NCBI GenBank assembly: GCA_030837425.1
Contig: JAUPLJ010000020.1
Span: 1 to 9,755, forward strand
Origin: Patescibacteria group bacterium
Lineage (GTDB): Bacteria; Patescibacteriota; Minisyncoccia; Phycocordibacterales; UBA5272
Direction of reading: 5' to 3'
Length of the DNA: 9,755 bases
Notes under the pieces: model-generated
The model's input: the letters and a program-made list of their open reading frames with translations, nothing else
Told to the model about the DNA's origin: nothing
Database searches by the model: none
Translations under genes and position numbers: made by a program
In this document: piece after piece, positions 4,392 to 9,755 of the stretch
How positions within the stretch are numbered: the first letter of the stretch is position 1
Layout of the letters: the number at the start of each line of letters is the position of its first letter

Positions 4392-4673
4392 AAAGCTTAT
4401 TATATGTGTACACAGCAGACGGGAAAAGTGGTATGACTCATTACCTACGAGATGTGGGTGTGAGGGCTGCTGAATATATACTGTAAAAGGAGTAGGTGCT
4501 GGAGAATTCCACTTCGGTACAGCATCGAGCATATTACAAAGAAACGTTCGAACACTTCTTCTTTGTAATAGGAAGTCCTCCTATAATTGTGGTGGGAGAA
4601 AGTACTAATAACACTTTCTCTCTTTATCAAGATCTTGAATACTGTTCGAGATTTTGTAGAGAGATTGTTCTTT
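4392..4673 (+). ncRNA. E7: large gene-free structured element
   Basis: About 280 nt directly after the end of E6, with no convincing gene. Pairings visible include CAGCAG (near 4412) / CTGCTG (near 4467), AAGTGG / CCACTT, GCTG/CAGC, and a perfect 10-bp stem TTACAAAGAA (4534-4543) / TTCTTTGTAA (4559-4568) with a GTTCGAAC palindrome in its loop. CCTCCTATAA (4577-4586) is shared with E0. The stem GAGAAAGT (4596-4603) / ACTTTCTC (4613-4620), the module (4621-4662) and GTTCTTT (4667-4673) end it. GC content is higher than in neighbouring genes. Together with E6 it forms the second gene-free tandem pair. Confidence 0.55.
4621..4662 (+). ncRNA. stem-loop module, copy 5 (TCTTTAT...TAGAGA subtype)
   Basis: TCT/AGA lower stem, internal loop, then a 12-bp upper stem CAAGATCTTGAA / TTCGAGATTTTG with G-U pairs. 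The loop is not GNRA, unlike the other four copies. It shares the TCTTTAT and TAGAGA flanks with copy 1 although the upper stems differ, again a pattern of covariation. Confidence 0.6.
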
Positions 4674-4678
4674 GAAAT

Positions 4679-4737
4679 AAATTTTGATTGGTTGTATAAG
4701 TTTTTATTTATGAGAATTTATATAACCAATTAAATTT
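4679..4737 (+). promoter_or_regulatory. long 5' hairpin before gene 4745
   Basis: The arm at 4679-4699 pairs with 4718-4737 over about 20 bp (one bulged T, two G-U pairs), ending seven bases before the ATG. The centre of the stem, GATTGGTT / AACCAATT, matches the hairpin at 3199-3254, the only other long leader hairpin in the array. Confidence 0.75.
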
Positions 4738-4744
4738 AAATACA

Positions 4745-5095
4745 ATGTCAAAAAATACAGTACAATTAACTTTTCCAAATAAAGAAGTAAAAAACCTTTG
4801 GCCTGAAATAGAAAAGCAGATAATAAGTGAAGTAAAAGATCCTAGTATTAGTGATATTCCTTTTGAAAAAAAAGTTAGAGAAATTCTTAAAAAGGAGCTT
4901 GGTGCAGAGCTTATCAGAACTGATGATGGGTATAAGAAATTTTTTTATGAAGCTATACGTTTTGCTGTAAATATGGATACCGATAAAATTCTTAATCGAA
5001 TTGCTGGAGGTCGTAGTAGGTATGGTGAAGCGAGACATGCAAAAGGAAAGATCGTACCAAAGACAGAATTGCTTAAAGAAGAGCGAGATGAATAA
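4745..5095 (+). CDS. charged hypothetical protein (116 aa)
   Basis: The last gene of the array. The product begins MSKNTVQLTFPNKEVKNLWP, is Lys/Glu-rich and largely helical, and carries a Gly/Arg-rich turn near residue 88 (RIAGGRSRYGEARHAKG) that could contact nucleic acid. It ends in a charged tail. No membrane segment and no recognised domain. It follows element E7 and a long leader hairpin, and is closed by an intrinsic terminator seven bases after its stop. Nucleic-acid binding is only a guess from composition. Confidence 0.65.
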   Translation: MSKNTVQLTFPNKEVKNLWPEIEKQIISEVKDPSISDIPFEKKVREILKKELGAELIRTDDGYKKFFYEAIRFAVNMDTDKILNRIAGGRSRYGEARHAKGKIVPKTELLKEERDE

Positions 5096-5101
5096 TTTAT
5101 T

Positions 5102-5134
5102 AAAACCGTTATAAAAGCGGTTTTTTATTTTTTA
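5102..5134 (+). terminator. intrinsic terminator ending the array
   Basis: AAAACCGTT pairs with AGCGGTTTT (one G-U) around an ATAAA loop and is followed by a long T-rich tract. It is the first convincing terminator on the plus strand downstream of the promoter at 310, apart from the weaker structure at 2540-2583. Confidence 0.85.
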
Positions 5135-5163
5135 ATACTCTTTTTATATAAATGTTATAGGTG

Positions 5164-5172
5164 TGATATTAT
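5164..5172 (+). promoter_or_regulatory. extended -10 promoter of gene 5181
   Basis: TG-A-TATTAT is an extended -10 element. Transcription would start around 5179-5180, so the mRNA for the gene at 5181 would be essentially leaderless. No good -35 is present, which extended -10 promoters do not need. Confidence 0.5.
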
Positions 5173-5180
5173 ATAGATAT

Positions 5181-5309
5181 ATGAAAAAATGGAATCAATT
5201 TTATGGGTCAATCGGTAATACAATACTTTTATTAATTTTAATAGGTCTTATGGTTACAGCTTTGATTTACATGAAGCAAAATCCAGATGTTTATTTTCCG
5301 GGGAATTAA
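5181..5309 (+). CDS. tiny single-helix membrane protein (42 aa)
   Basis: The product has a short N-terminal soluble part (MKKWNQFYGSIGN), one strongly hydrophobic segment at about residues 14-30 (TILLLILIGLMVTALIY) and a short polar tail. It is a typical small single-pass membrane protein. The start is supported by an extended -10 immediately upstream and the end lies nine bases before the ATG of the next gene, so the two are co-transcribed. No family is recognised; as a short ORF it needs conservation to be certain. Confidence 0.55.
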   Translation: MKKWNQFYGSIGNTILLLILIGLMVTALIYMKQNPDVYFPGN

Positions 5310-5318
5310 AATAAAGAA

Positions 5319-6422
5319 ATGCAAACACTTCCTAAAATTAATACAAATAACAATAACGTTGGAATCAGAGATATTCTTGACAAGAAAGAAGGTTTATGTA
5401 GAGTCATAAACGAAGAAGATAAAAAAGAAGGCGCTAGTAGGACTTTATTAAAAATATCTAAGACAACAAATAAAACTATCGGACCAGAAATAACACAAAG
5501 ATATGATTCTAAAACAAAAAGATGGATAGATCGAAAAGATTTTCTCTATAATAAAGACATAGTTGTTGTCGATGAGAATTCTACTGGAAAGAATAATTTA
5601 AATAAGACAGCAATTCAAATGTTCAGACCCTTAGTCACCTCTTTTGTAGAAAAAAAGAAGAACGGTAAAGAGTCTCTTTATTCTGAAGAAGTTAAAAATG
5701 TTTTAGATTTTAAGAATGAAAAATTTAATAAGACAGAAACTGAGAGAAATAATTTATCAGGATCAGAATTCCAAGATTATTGTATAAGATTTCAAATATG
5801 GAATTTAAAAGCAGAGATAAACGAAAGAATAAGTAGTGGAAAAATGAAAGCAGAAATTAAATTATTTATAGGGTCTTATGGAAAAAAGAATCTAGAAAAT
5901 GAAAATCAAAAAAGAAAAAGAAAAGGAGAATTTGAATTAACGGAAGGGGAATATCTCTCTATATTAGAAGCTGGTATAACAGCTGCTTATATTTATGCAG
6001 AAGACTATGTTAAAAACAAAAAAGAAAACGTTGAATTGTGTACTAACGATAAACTAGATCACAAAAAGATTGATTATGAAGAAGTGGTTTTTGATGAAAA
6101 TAATTCTATAGAAACTGTCTATTTTATACAAATAAAAAGCAATAGAGAGCAAGCCTCAGCTTCTATAGAAGATAATGTGAAAAGTCATCAAGAGTATTTA
6201 AATAGTTTTAATGTCCTTTCTAAAGAAGAATTTGTAAAATTAGGAACAGAGGAAATCGCGGATAGATTGAATTCTAAGGCAGTAGATGAAAATAGTAATT
6301 TTCAAATAAAGAAAAACATTCTTTCTGCGAAAACGTTTATTTCTAGGACAATCTTTGTGGATATAAGGAATAATGAGATAGAGATACTGGATGAGAGACC
6401 CTTGACTTTTAAGTACAGTTAG
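5319..6422 (+). CDS. hypothetical protein, possible PD-(D/E)XK nuclease fold (367 aa)
   Basis: A long, highly charged, Lys/Asn/Glu-rich soluble protein. The N-terminal 150 residues look poorly ordered. From about residue 150 there are helices (EFQDYCIRFQIWNLKAEINER), then EYLSILEAGITAAYIYAEDY with E217. A strand pair follows: KKIDYEEVVFDEN with D252 and VYFIQIKSNREQ with Q271-x-K273. The order Glu in a helix, Asp at a strand end, then (E/Q)-x-K in the next strand is the signature of the PD-(D/E)XK nuclease superfamily, so a DNA-cleaving or nuclease-derived role is possible. This is inference from motif spacing; no named family is recognised. It is co-transcribed with the tiny membrane protein at 5181, and its 3' end contains the promoter of the next gene. 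Confidence 0.65.
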   Translation: MQTLPKINTNNNNVGIRDILDKKEGLCRVINEEDKKEGASRTLLKISKTTNKTIGPEITQRYDSKTKRWIDRKDFLYNKDIVVVDENSTGKNNLNKTAIQMFRPLVTSFVEKKKNGKESLYSEEVKNVLDFKNEKFNKTETERNNLSGSEFQDYCIRFQIWNLKAEINERISSGKMKAEIKLFIGSYGKKNLENENQKRKRKGEFELTEGEYLSILEAGITAAYIYAEDYVKNKKENVELCTNDKLDHKKIDYEEVVFDENNSIETVYFIQIKSNREQASASIEDNVKSHQEYLNSFNVLSKEEFVKLGTEEIADRLNSKAVDENSNFQIKKNILSAKTFISRTIFVDIRNNEIEILDERPLTFKYS

Positions 6423-6430
6423 TGTATATT
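6402..6430 (+). promoter_or_regulatory. sigma70-type promoter of gene 6472
   Basis: TTGACT at 6402-6407, a 17-nt spacer and TATATT at 6425-6430 make a near-consensus promoter. The -35 lies inside the end of the upstream gene. Transcription would start near 6437, giving a leader of about 35 nt. Confidence 0.65.
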
Positions 6431-6471
6431 ATAAAGAGTATTTTTTAATTAAAAACATTAAATCAAATTTT

Positions 6472-6744
6472 ATGATTAAGACAATCGAGCAGCACAAAGA
6501 GGATTTAGAAAGGCTTGCAGGTCTTGCTGTAATGGGTCTATTACCAATAGATGAAAATGAGCCTGGTGATCCACTTATGAATGCTATTGTTGCCTTCGAA
6601 GAAGATGTTGTTTCTAAAGACCCAAAGTATATTTTGTTAAAAGCAAAAAAAGCCTCTGGAGAAATTTCTAAAGAAGAATACAGAAAAGAGTATACTCCCT
6701 TAATGCAAAGTTACATGAGAAAACATGGAGTACTCTACAGTTAA
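6472..6744 (+). CDS. hypothetical protein with SHOCT-like tail (90 aa)
   Basis: An acidic, helical protein starting MIKTIEQHKEDLERLAGLAV. Residues about 55-80 read LLKAKKASGEISKEEYRKEY, which follows the pattern of the SHOCT domain (a short helix, a Gly-x-Ile-(S/T)-x-x-E-(F/Y) turn and a second helix) often found at protein C-termini and thought to mediate oligomerisation. No membrane segment. It has its own promoter and is followed by a terminator, so it is a single-gene unit. The SHOCT likeness is an inference from one motif. Confidence 0.6.
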   Translation: MIKTIEQHKEDLERLAGLAVMGLLPIDENEPGDPLMNAIVAFEEDVVSKDPKYILLKAKKASGEISKEEYRKEYTPLMQSYMRKHGVLYS

Positions 6745-6771
6745 TCTTTTGGTAAAATTTTTTAAAAATTT

Positions 6772-6807
6772 AAAACCGCAAAATAAATTTGCGGTTTTTC
6801 TTTTTTT
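6772..6807. terminator. intrinsic terminator between convergent genes
   Basis: AAAACCGCAAA / TTTGCGGTTTT is an 11-bp perfect stem with an ATAAA loop, followed by a T-rich tract on the plus strand. On the minus strand it is followed by T-rich sequence as well, so it can serve both gene 6472 (plus) and gene 6806-7063 (minus). Confidence 0.85.
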
Positions 6808-7063
6808 AATATTCTTTATTTTTTGAAAATTTTTCTTTGGATCTATTAAAATCTTTTTTAGAATTATGGCTACCAGTCTTAAACGCTTTTCCAAAAGGAG
6901 CATCAATCTTTTCTTTATTAGTTTTATAGATAGCGTGATTTACTGAAATTATGTTTAATTTCTTTTTTTGTTCTTCTAATCTAGTTTGTTGTTTTTTATT
7001 TAAATTTTTAGTCGATTTATCTATAATTTCTCTTTGTAATTTTGTTAAATTTGTTTTTTTCAT
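6806..7063 (-). CDS. small Lys-rich basic hypothetical protein (85 aa)
   Basis: The product starts MKKTNLTKLQREIIDKSTKN and is strongly basic. A Lys/Gln/Glu-rich N-terminal helix (about residues 5-38) could form a coiled coil, and a disordered Lys/Ser/Asn-rich C-terminus follows. Such composition fits a nucleic-acid or ribosome-associated protein, but no family is recognised. It is convergent with gene 6472 and divergent from htpX. Low-complexity sequence means part of the ORF could be fortuitous, but the upstream AT-rich promoter region and the shared terminator support it. Confidence 0.5.
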   Translation of the reverse strand: MKKTNLTKLQREIIDKSTKNLNKKQQTRLEEQKKKLNIISVNHAIYKTNKEKIDAPFGKAFKTGSHNSKKDFNRSKEKFSKNKEY

Positions 7064-7119
7064 ATTTTATATATTTATTTTAACATTTAAAATTAGTCAT
7101 TTATATTTAATTGAGTATA

Positions 7120-7128
7120 TGCTATAAT
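7120..7128 (+). promoter_or_regulatory. extended -10 promoter of htpX
   Basis: TG immediately before C-TATAAT (7123-7128) gives a perfect extended -10. Transcription would begin near 7135, leaving about 13 nt before the ATG of the protease gene. No Shine-Dalgarno sequence is present in that short leader. Confidence 0.65.
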
Positions 7129-7147
7129 AGATATCTAAATTAAATAT

Positions 7148-8071
7148 ATGTCAACAGTATCTTTATATACCCAGCAATCAAAAAATGTCTGGAAAACATG
7201 GGCCTACATGTTTTTTTTCATTTTACTTTTTGCTATTATTGGATTTGCACTTGCATTTTATTATCAAGATGTAACTATATTTTACATTGCCATCGCTTTT
7301 TCTTTGATTATGAATCTATTTTCTTTTTGGTATTCAGATAAAATTGCACTAAGAATGGCTGGAGCTAGAGAGATTACAAAAAATGAATATCCTGATTTTT
7401 GGAATATTGCAGAAAATCTTTCTATTGCAGCAGGTCTACCCATGCCAAAGCTTTATGTTATTGATGATCCAATACCAAATGCTTTTGCGACAGGAAGAGA
7501 TAAAAATCATTCCGCAATTGCAGCAACTACAGGAATACTTTCAATGCTAAACAAGACAGAGCTCGAAGGTGTGATAGCTCATGAGCTGAGCCATATTGGC
7601 AACATGGATATTTTACTTTCCACAATTGTCGTGATTATGGTCTCAGCTATTTCATTTTTATCTCAGATATTTTTTAATTCAAGATTTTTTGGCGGTGGTA
7701 GAGATAGGGATAATAATGGAGGTCTGATGCTTGTATTATCTATATTTGCAATTATTCTTGCTCCAATTGCAGCGACAATTATTCAGCTTGCAATATCAAG
7801 AAAAAGAGAATTTTTAGCAGATGCTTCAGGAGCTATTCTTACAAGATATCCAGAAGGTCTAGCTTCTGCTTTGAAAAAAATTTCAAGTTTTTCTCAACCA
7901 CTTCAGCATGCTAACAATGCGACAGCTCACATGTATATAGTAAATCCAATGGGGTTAAATGGACAAATTAGAAATGATGATGAAGAAGCAAAGATCTCAT
8001 GGTTTGCAAAAATATTCATGACCCACCCACCAGTCCAAGAAAGAATAAAAGCATTGATGGGGGAGAAATAA
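7148..8071 (+). CDS. htpX: HtpX-family M48 membrane zinc metalloprotease (307 aa)
   Basis: A membrane-bound zinc endopeptidase that degrades misfolded or damaged membrane proteins, acting with its active site on the cytoplasmic side. The sequence shows two N-terminal membrane helices (about residues 18-40 and 44-62) and the conserved NAFATG (111-116). The catalytic HELSH is at 145-149 (H145, E146, H149) and the third zinc ligand is E221 in REFLADA. Two further hydrophobic segments lie at about 156-178 and 192-216. The C-terminal THPPVQERIKAL is typical of the family. Length is normal for HtpX and all catalytic residues are present. A Gly/Arg/Asp/Asn-rich loop (about 181-192) lies between the last two helices. 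It is a single-gene unit with its own extended -10 promoter and a strong terminator. Confidence 0.95.
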   Translation: MSTVSLYTQQSKNVWKTWAYMFFFILLFAIIGFALAFYYQDVTIFYIAIAFSLIMNLFSFWYSDKIALRMAGAREITKNEYPDFWNIAENLSIAAGLPMPKLYVIDDPIPNAFATGRDKNHSAIAATTGILSMLNKTELEGVIAHELSHIGNMDILLSTIVVIMVSAISFLSQIFFNSRFFGGGRDRDNNGGLMLVLSIFAIILAPIAATIIQLAISRKREFLADASGAILTRYPEGLASALKKISSFSQPLQHANNATAHMYIVNPMGLNGQIRNDDEEAKISWFAKIFMTHPPVQERIKALMGEK

Positions 8072-8072
8072 C

Positions 8073-8112
8073 AATAAAACTCCGAGAGTTTCTCGGAGTT
8101 TTATTATTTTTT
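8073..8112. terminator. strong intrinsic terminator after htpX
   Basis: AATAAAACTCCGAGA / TCTCGGAGTTTTATT is a perfect 15-bp stem with a GTT loop starting two bases after the htpX stop, followed by a T-rich tract. The symmetric A/T flanks mean it may also stop transcription coming from the transporter gene on the minus strand, which ends at 8158. Confidence 0.9.
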
Positions 8113-8157
8113 ATTTGTTGTTTTTAATTTAAAATAATTTTAAATATTTATATGTAA

Positions 8158-9480
8158 TTAAATTAGATAATAGATTGTGGCTATTGCAGTCGCTGCCATG
8201 AAGATGGTTATAACCCAGCCTAATAATTTTGTAATAAAATTATTTTTATGTTCTCCCATTATTTTTTCACTACTACTTATTCTAACAATGAAGATGAGAA
8301 TTATAGGAGCAACTATCCCATTTAATACTGCAGCATAGATCAACCCTTTTATAGGATTAATATTAAAGAAATTCATCAGTATTCCAATTATTATTGAGAT
8401 GATTATCACCCAATAAAATGATTGTGCAGATTTATATTTTCTATACAAACCTTCTTTCCAATTAAAGCTTTCAGCTATAGCATAAGCAGTTGATCCAGCT
8501 AGTACTGGTATAGCAAGTAGACCTATACCAATTATTCCAAATGCAAAGATTAGCATTGAAAAATTTCCAGCGAAAGGAGCTAAAGCTTGAGCCGCTTGAT
8601 CAGCAGTGTTGATGTTTGTTATACCATTTGCAAAAAGTGTATTTCCACAAACAGCTATAATGAAAAACATAATTAAATTCGAATAAAACATTCCACTCCA
8701 AACATCTTTTCTCATTTTTTTAAGCTCTTCTTTATTTGTACCCATTCTTTGTTTTATATTAGTTTTTCCTTCTACTATCTCTTCTTCTATTTCTTCTGAT
8801 GTTTGCCAAAAAAATAAATATGGTGATACAGTAGTACCAAGTATTGCAGTGATTAAGATTATTTCTTCTTTATTAAAAGACATGTGAGGTATAACCAAAG
8901 CTTTTAATAAATCAGACCAATTCATATGTACTACGATGGCAGTGGCGACATAAGCGAGTAAAGATAATGCAAACCACCTCAAATATTTTACATATTTCTT
9001 GTAAGGAATAATAATCTCTAAAGCAAGCACCAATAGACCAATAAATAAAACTAAAAAGTTAAAATCCAATTGAGGATAAATTAATTCTGCAGCTTTTGCC
9101 ATTGCTCCTATATCTGCTCCAATATTAAATGTGTTTGCTATAAATAAAAATATAGTACACAAATAAAGAATTTTTTTTGAAAAAACTCTTTTAATATTTG
9201 CAGCAAGCCCGCGACCTGTCACAAGAGCTATGCGAGCACACATCTCTTGGACTAAAGCCATAAGAGGAAATGTCCAAGCAGAAAGCCAGATGAGCTTTGA
9301 GCCAAATTGAGCGCCAGCTTGAGAATAAGTCGCGATGCCAGATGGATCATCATCTGCTGCTCCAGTGATTATTCCAGGGCCGATCTTTTCAAAATATTCT
9401 TCACTTTTCGTAATGAGAGTCTCTTTGTGTTCAACTATTAATTCAACCTTATCTTCTATTAAAATTTCTTTATTTTCCAT
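8158..9480 (-). CDS. NRAMP-family divalent metal ion transporter (440 aa)
   Basis: A polytopic inner-membrane transporter of the NRAMP (SLC11) superfamily, about eleven hydrophobic segments, normal length. TM1 carries ADDDPSGIATYSQAG (D45-P46-S47-G48) in place of the classical DPGN. The family's R-x-A-x-VTG-R-GLA segment is at about 83-94 and NIGADIGAMAKA at 119-130. TM6 has TTVSPYLFFWQTSEE (S219-P220-Y221) instead of the Met-Pro-His of Mn/Fe transporters. The metal-coordinating Met is therefore missing, so substrate specificity (Mn, Mg or other) cannot be read off. The hydrophilic N-terminal tail of about 30 residues is Glu/Lys-rich. It starts four bases after the stop of the upstream DoxX-like gene, so the two are an operon. 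I avoid the name mntH because of the altered binding motifs. Confidence 0.9.
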   Translation of the reverse strand: MENKEILIEDKVELIVEHKETLITKSEEYFEKIGPGIITGAADDDPSGIATYSQAGAQFGSKLIWLSAWTFPLMALVQEMCARIALVTGRGLAANIKRVFSKKILYLCTIFLFIANTFNIGADIGAMAKAAELIYPQLDFNFLVLFIGLLVLALEIIIPYKKYVKYLRWFALSLLAYVATAIVVHMNWSDLLKALVIPHMSFNKEEIILITAILGTTVSPYLFFWQTSEEIEEEIVEGKTNIKQRMGTNKEELKKMRKDVWSGMFYSNLIMFFIIAVCGNTLFANGITNINTADQAAQALAPFAGNFSMLIFAFGIIGIGLLAIPVLAGSTAYAIAESFNWKEGLYRKYKSAQSFYWVIIISIIIGILMNFFNINPIKGLIYAAVLNGIVAPIILIFIVRISSSEKIMGEHKNNFITKLLGWVITIFMAATAIATIYYLI

Positions 9481-9484
9481 TTTT

Positions 9485-9755
9485 TTATTTCTTCTTCATG
9501 AATCTATCCATACCAATCCAGCCAGCCACTTTACTTCCTTTAATTAAAAATAGTTGAAGTACAAGTAAAAATGGATTTAAGCTAACTGTCCCAGCAAAGA
9601 GAAAGTTGATATTCATAAATGCTCCGATTTTTGCAGCTTTTTTTGTACAAAGCCCAAGTATAAGAGCAATACCAACAATAATTTCTCCAAAGACTACTAA
9701 ATATGAAAGTAATGGAGCGCCAGGAATAAATACATGATTTATAAGCCATGCGTAC
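9485..9755 (-). CDS. DoxX-like small membrane protein, C-terminal part
   Basis: An incomplete gene running off the right end of the window. The 89 visible residues read YAWLINHVFIPGAPLLSYLV at the left edge, then FGEIIVGIALILGLCTKKAA, where G-E-x-x-x-G-x-x-L-x-x-G is the typical DoxX-family motif. A further hydrophobic segment (FMNINFLFAGTVSLNPFLLV) and a basic C-terminus follow. DoxX-family proteins are four-helix membrane proteins linked to quinone or thiol redox functions; the role here is inferred only. The frame was checked on the minus strand: it is open from the window edge to TAA at 9485-9487. It lies four bases upstream of the NRAMP-family gene in the same operon. Confidence 0.8.
   Translation of the reverse strand, partial: YAWLINHVFIPGAPLLSYLVVFGEIIVGIALILGLCTKKAAKIGAFMNINFLFAGTVSLNPFLLVLQLFLIKGSKVAGWIGMDRFMKKK

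Noticed and set aside
4406..4486. GTG-started 26-residue ORF (begins VYTADGKSGMTHYLRD) at the start of E7
   Set aside because: It has no ATG or ribosome-binding site, is very short and lies in a region with extensive base pairing (CAGCAG/CTGCTG), so RNA structure explains the sequence better. It remains possible.
4766..5038. 90-residue ORF on the minus strand
   Set aside because: It is wholly antisense to gene 4745 and has the Phe/Ile/Ser-rich composition typical of the complement of Lys/Glu-rich coding sequence.
476..5134. Classical integron attC sites
   Set aside because: No conserved RYYYAAC / GTTRRRY boxes bracket the junctions. The similarity to integrons is in layout only.
1..9755. 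CRISPR array or tRNA/rRNA genes
   Set aside because: The repeats are not regularly spaced short direct repeats with unique spacers, and no tRNA cloverleaf or rRNA segment was recognised.

Overview
The window comes from an AT-rich bacterial genome and is probably chromosomal or accessory DNA of a Candidate Phyla Radiation / Patescibacteria-type organism. That assignment is an inference. It rests on the low GC content, the absence of clear Shine-Dalgarno sequences before almost every gene, the many small unrecognised proteins, and promoters placed so close to start codons that some genes look nearly leaderless. TGA is used as a stop, so the recoded UGA of Gracilibacteria/Absconditabacteria does not apply.

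Bases 1-480 hold no gene. They contain terminator-like hairpins, a very good promoter (TTGACA, 16-nt spacer, TATATT) overlapped at its -35 by a 20-bp palindrome, and a long, nearly perfect inverted repeat.

Bases 480-5134 are the unusual part. They form an array of small genes all on the plus strand, separated by eight structured non-coding elements (called E0-E7 here). Every element ends with the same short motif, GTTCWTT (or one mismatch to it) followed by an A-run, just upstream of the next gene or element. Directly before this motif each element carries one of two alternative RNA modules. The first is a type III hammerhead ribozyme (three copies; complete CUGAUGA...GAAA core, GUC cleavage site, different stem I sequences that remain perfectly paired). 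The second is an unrecognised stem-loop (five copies, four with a GNRA tetraloop). In all eight copies a separate hairpin abuts the module on its 5' side. Three elements (E0, E3, E7) are about 280-340 nt of dense hairpins with no convincing gene. The cargo includes two adjacent receiver-like proteins, a two-helix membrane protein, a possible zinc-binding protein and several unknowns. No clear stop of transcription is seen until the intrinsic terminator at 5102-5134, so a self-cleaving polycistronic transcript, or an integron-like cassette array with structured junctions, is the working interpretation. No recombinase, reverse transcriptase or integrase is encoded in the window.

Bases 5181-6744 carry a tiny membrane protein, a 367-residue protein with a possible PD-(D/E)XK nuclease signature, and a 90-residue protein with its own promoter and a SHOCT-like tail, closed by a bidirectional-looking terminator. 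A small Lys-rich protein on the minus strand (6806-7063) is divergent from a canonical HtpX (M48) membrane protease (7148-8071), which ends in a strong terminator. From 8158 to the window end, on the minus strand, a DoxX-like membrane protein (partial) and an NRAMP-family metal transporter form an operon. The region after about 5100 looks like ordinary genome; the novelty lies in 300-5100.
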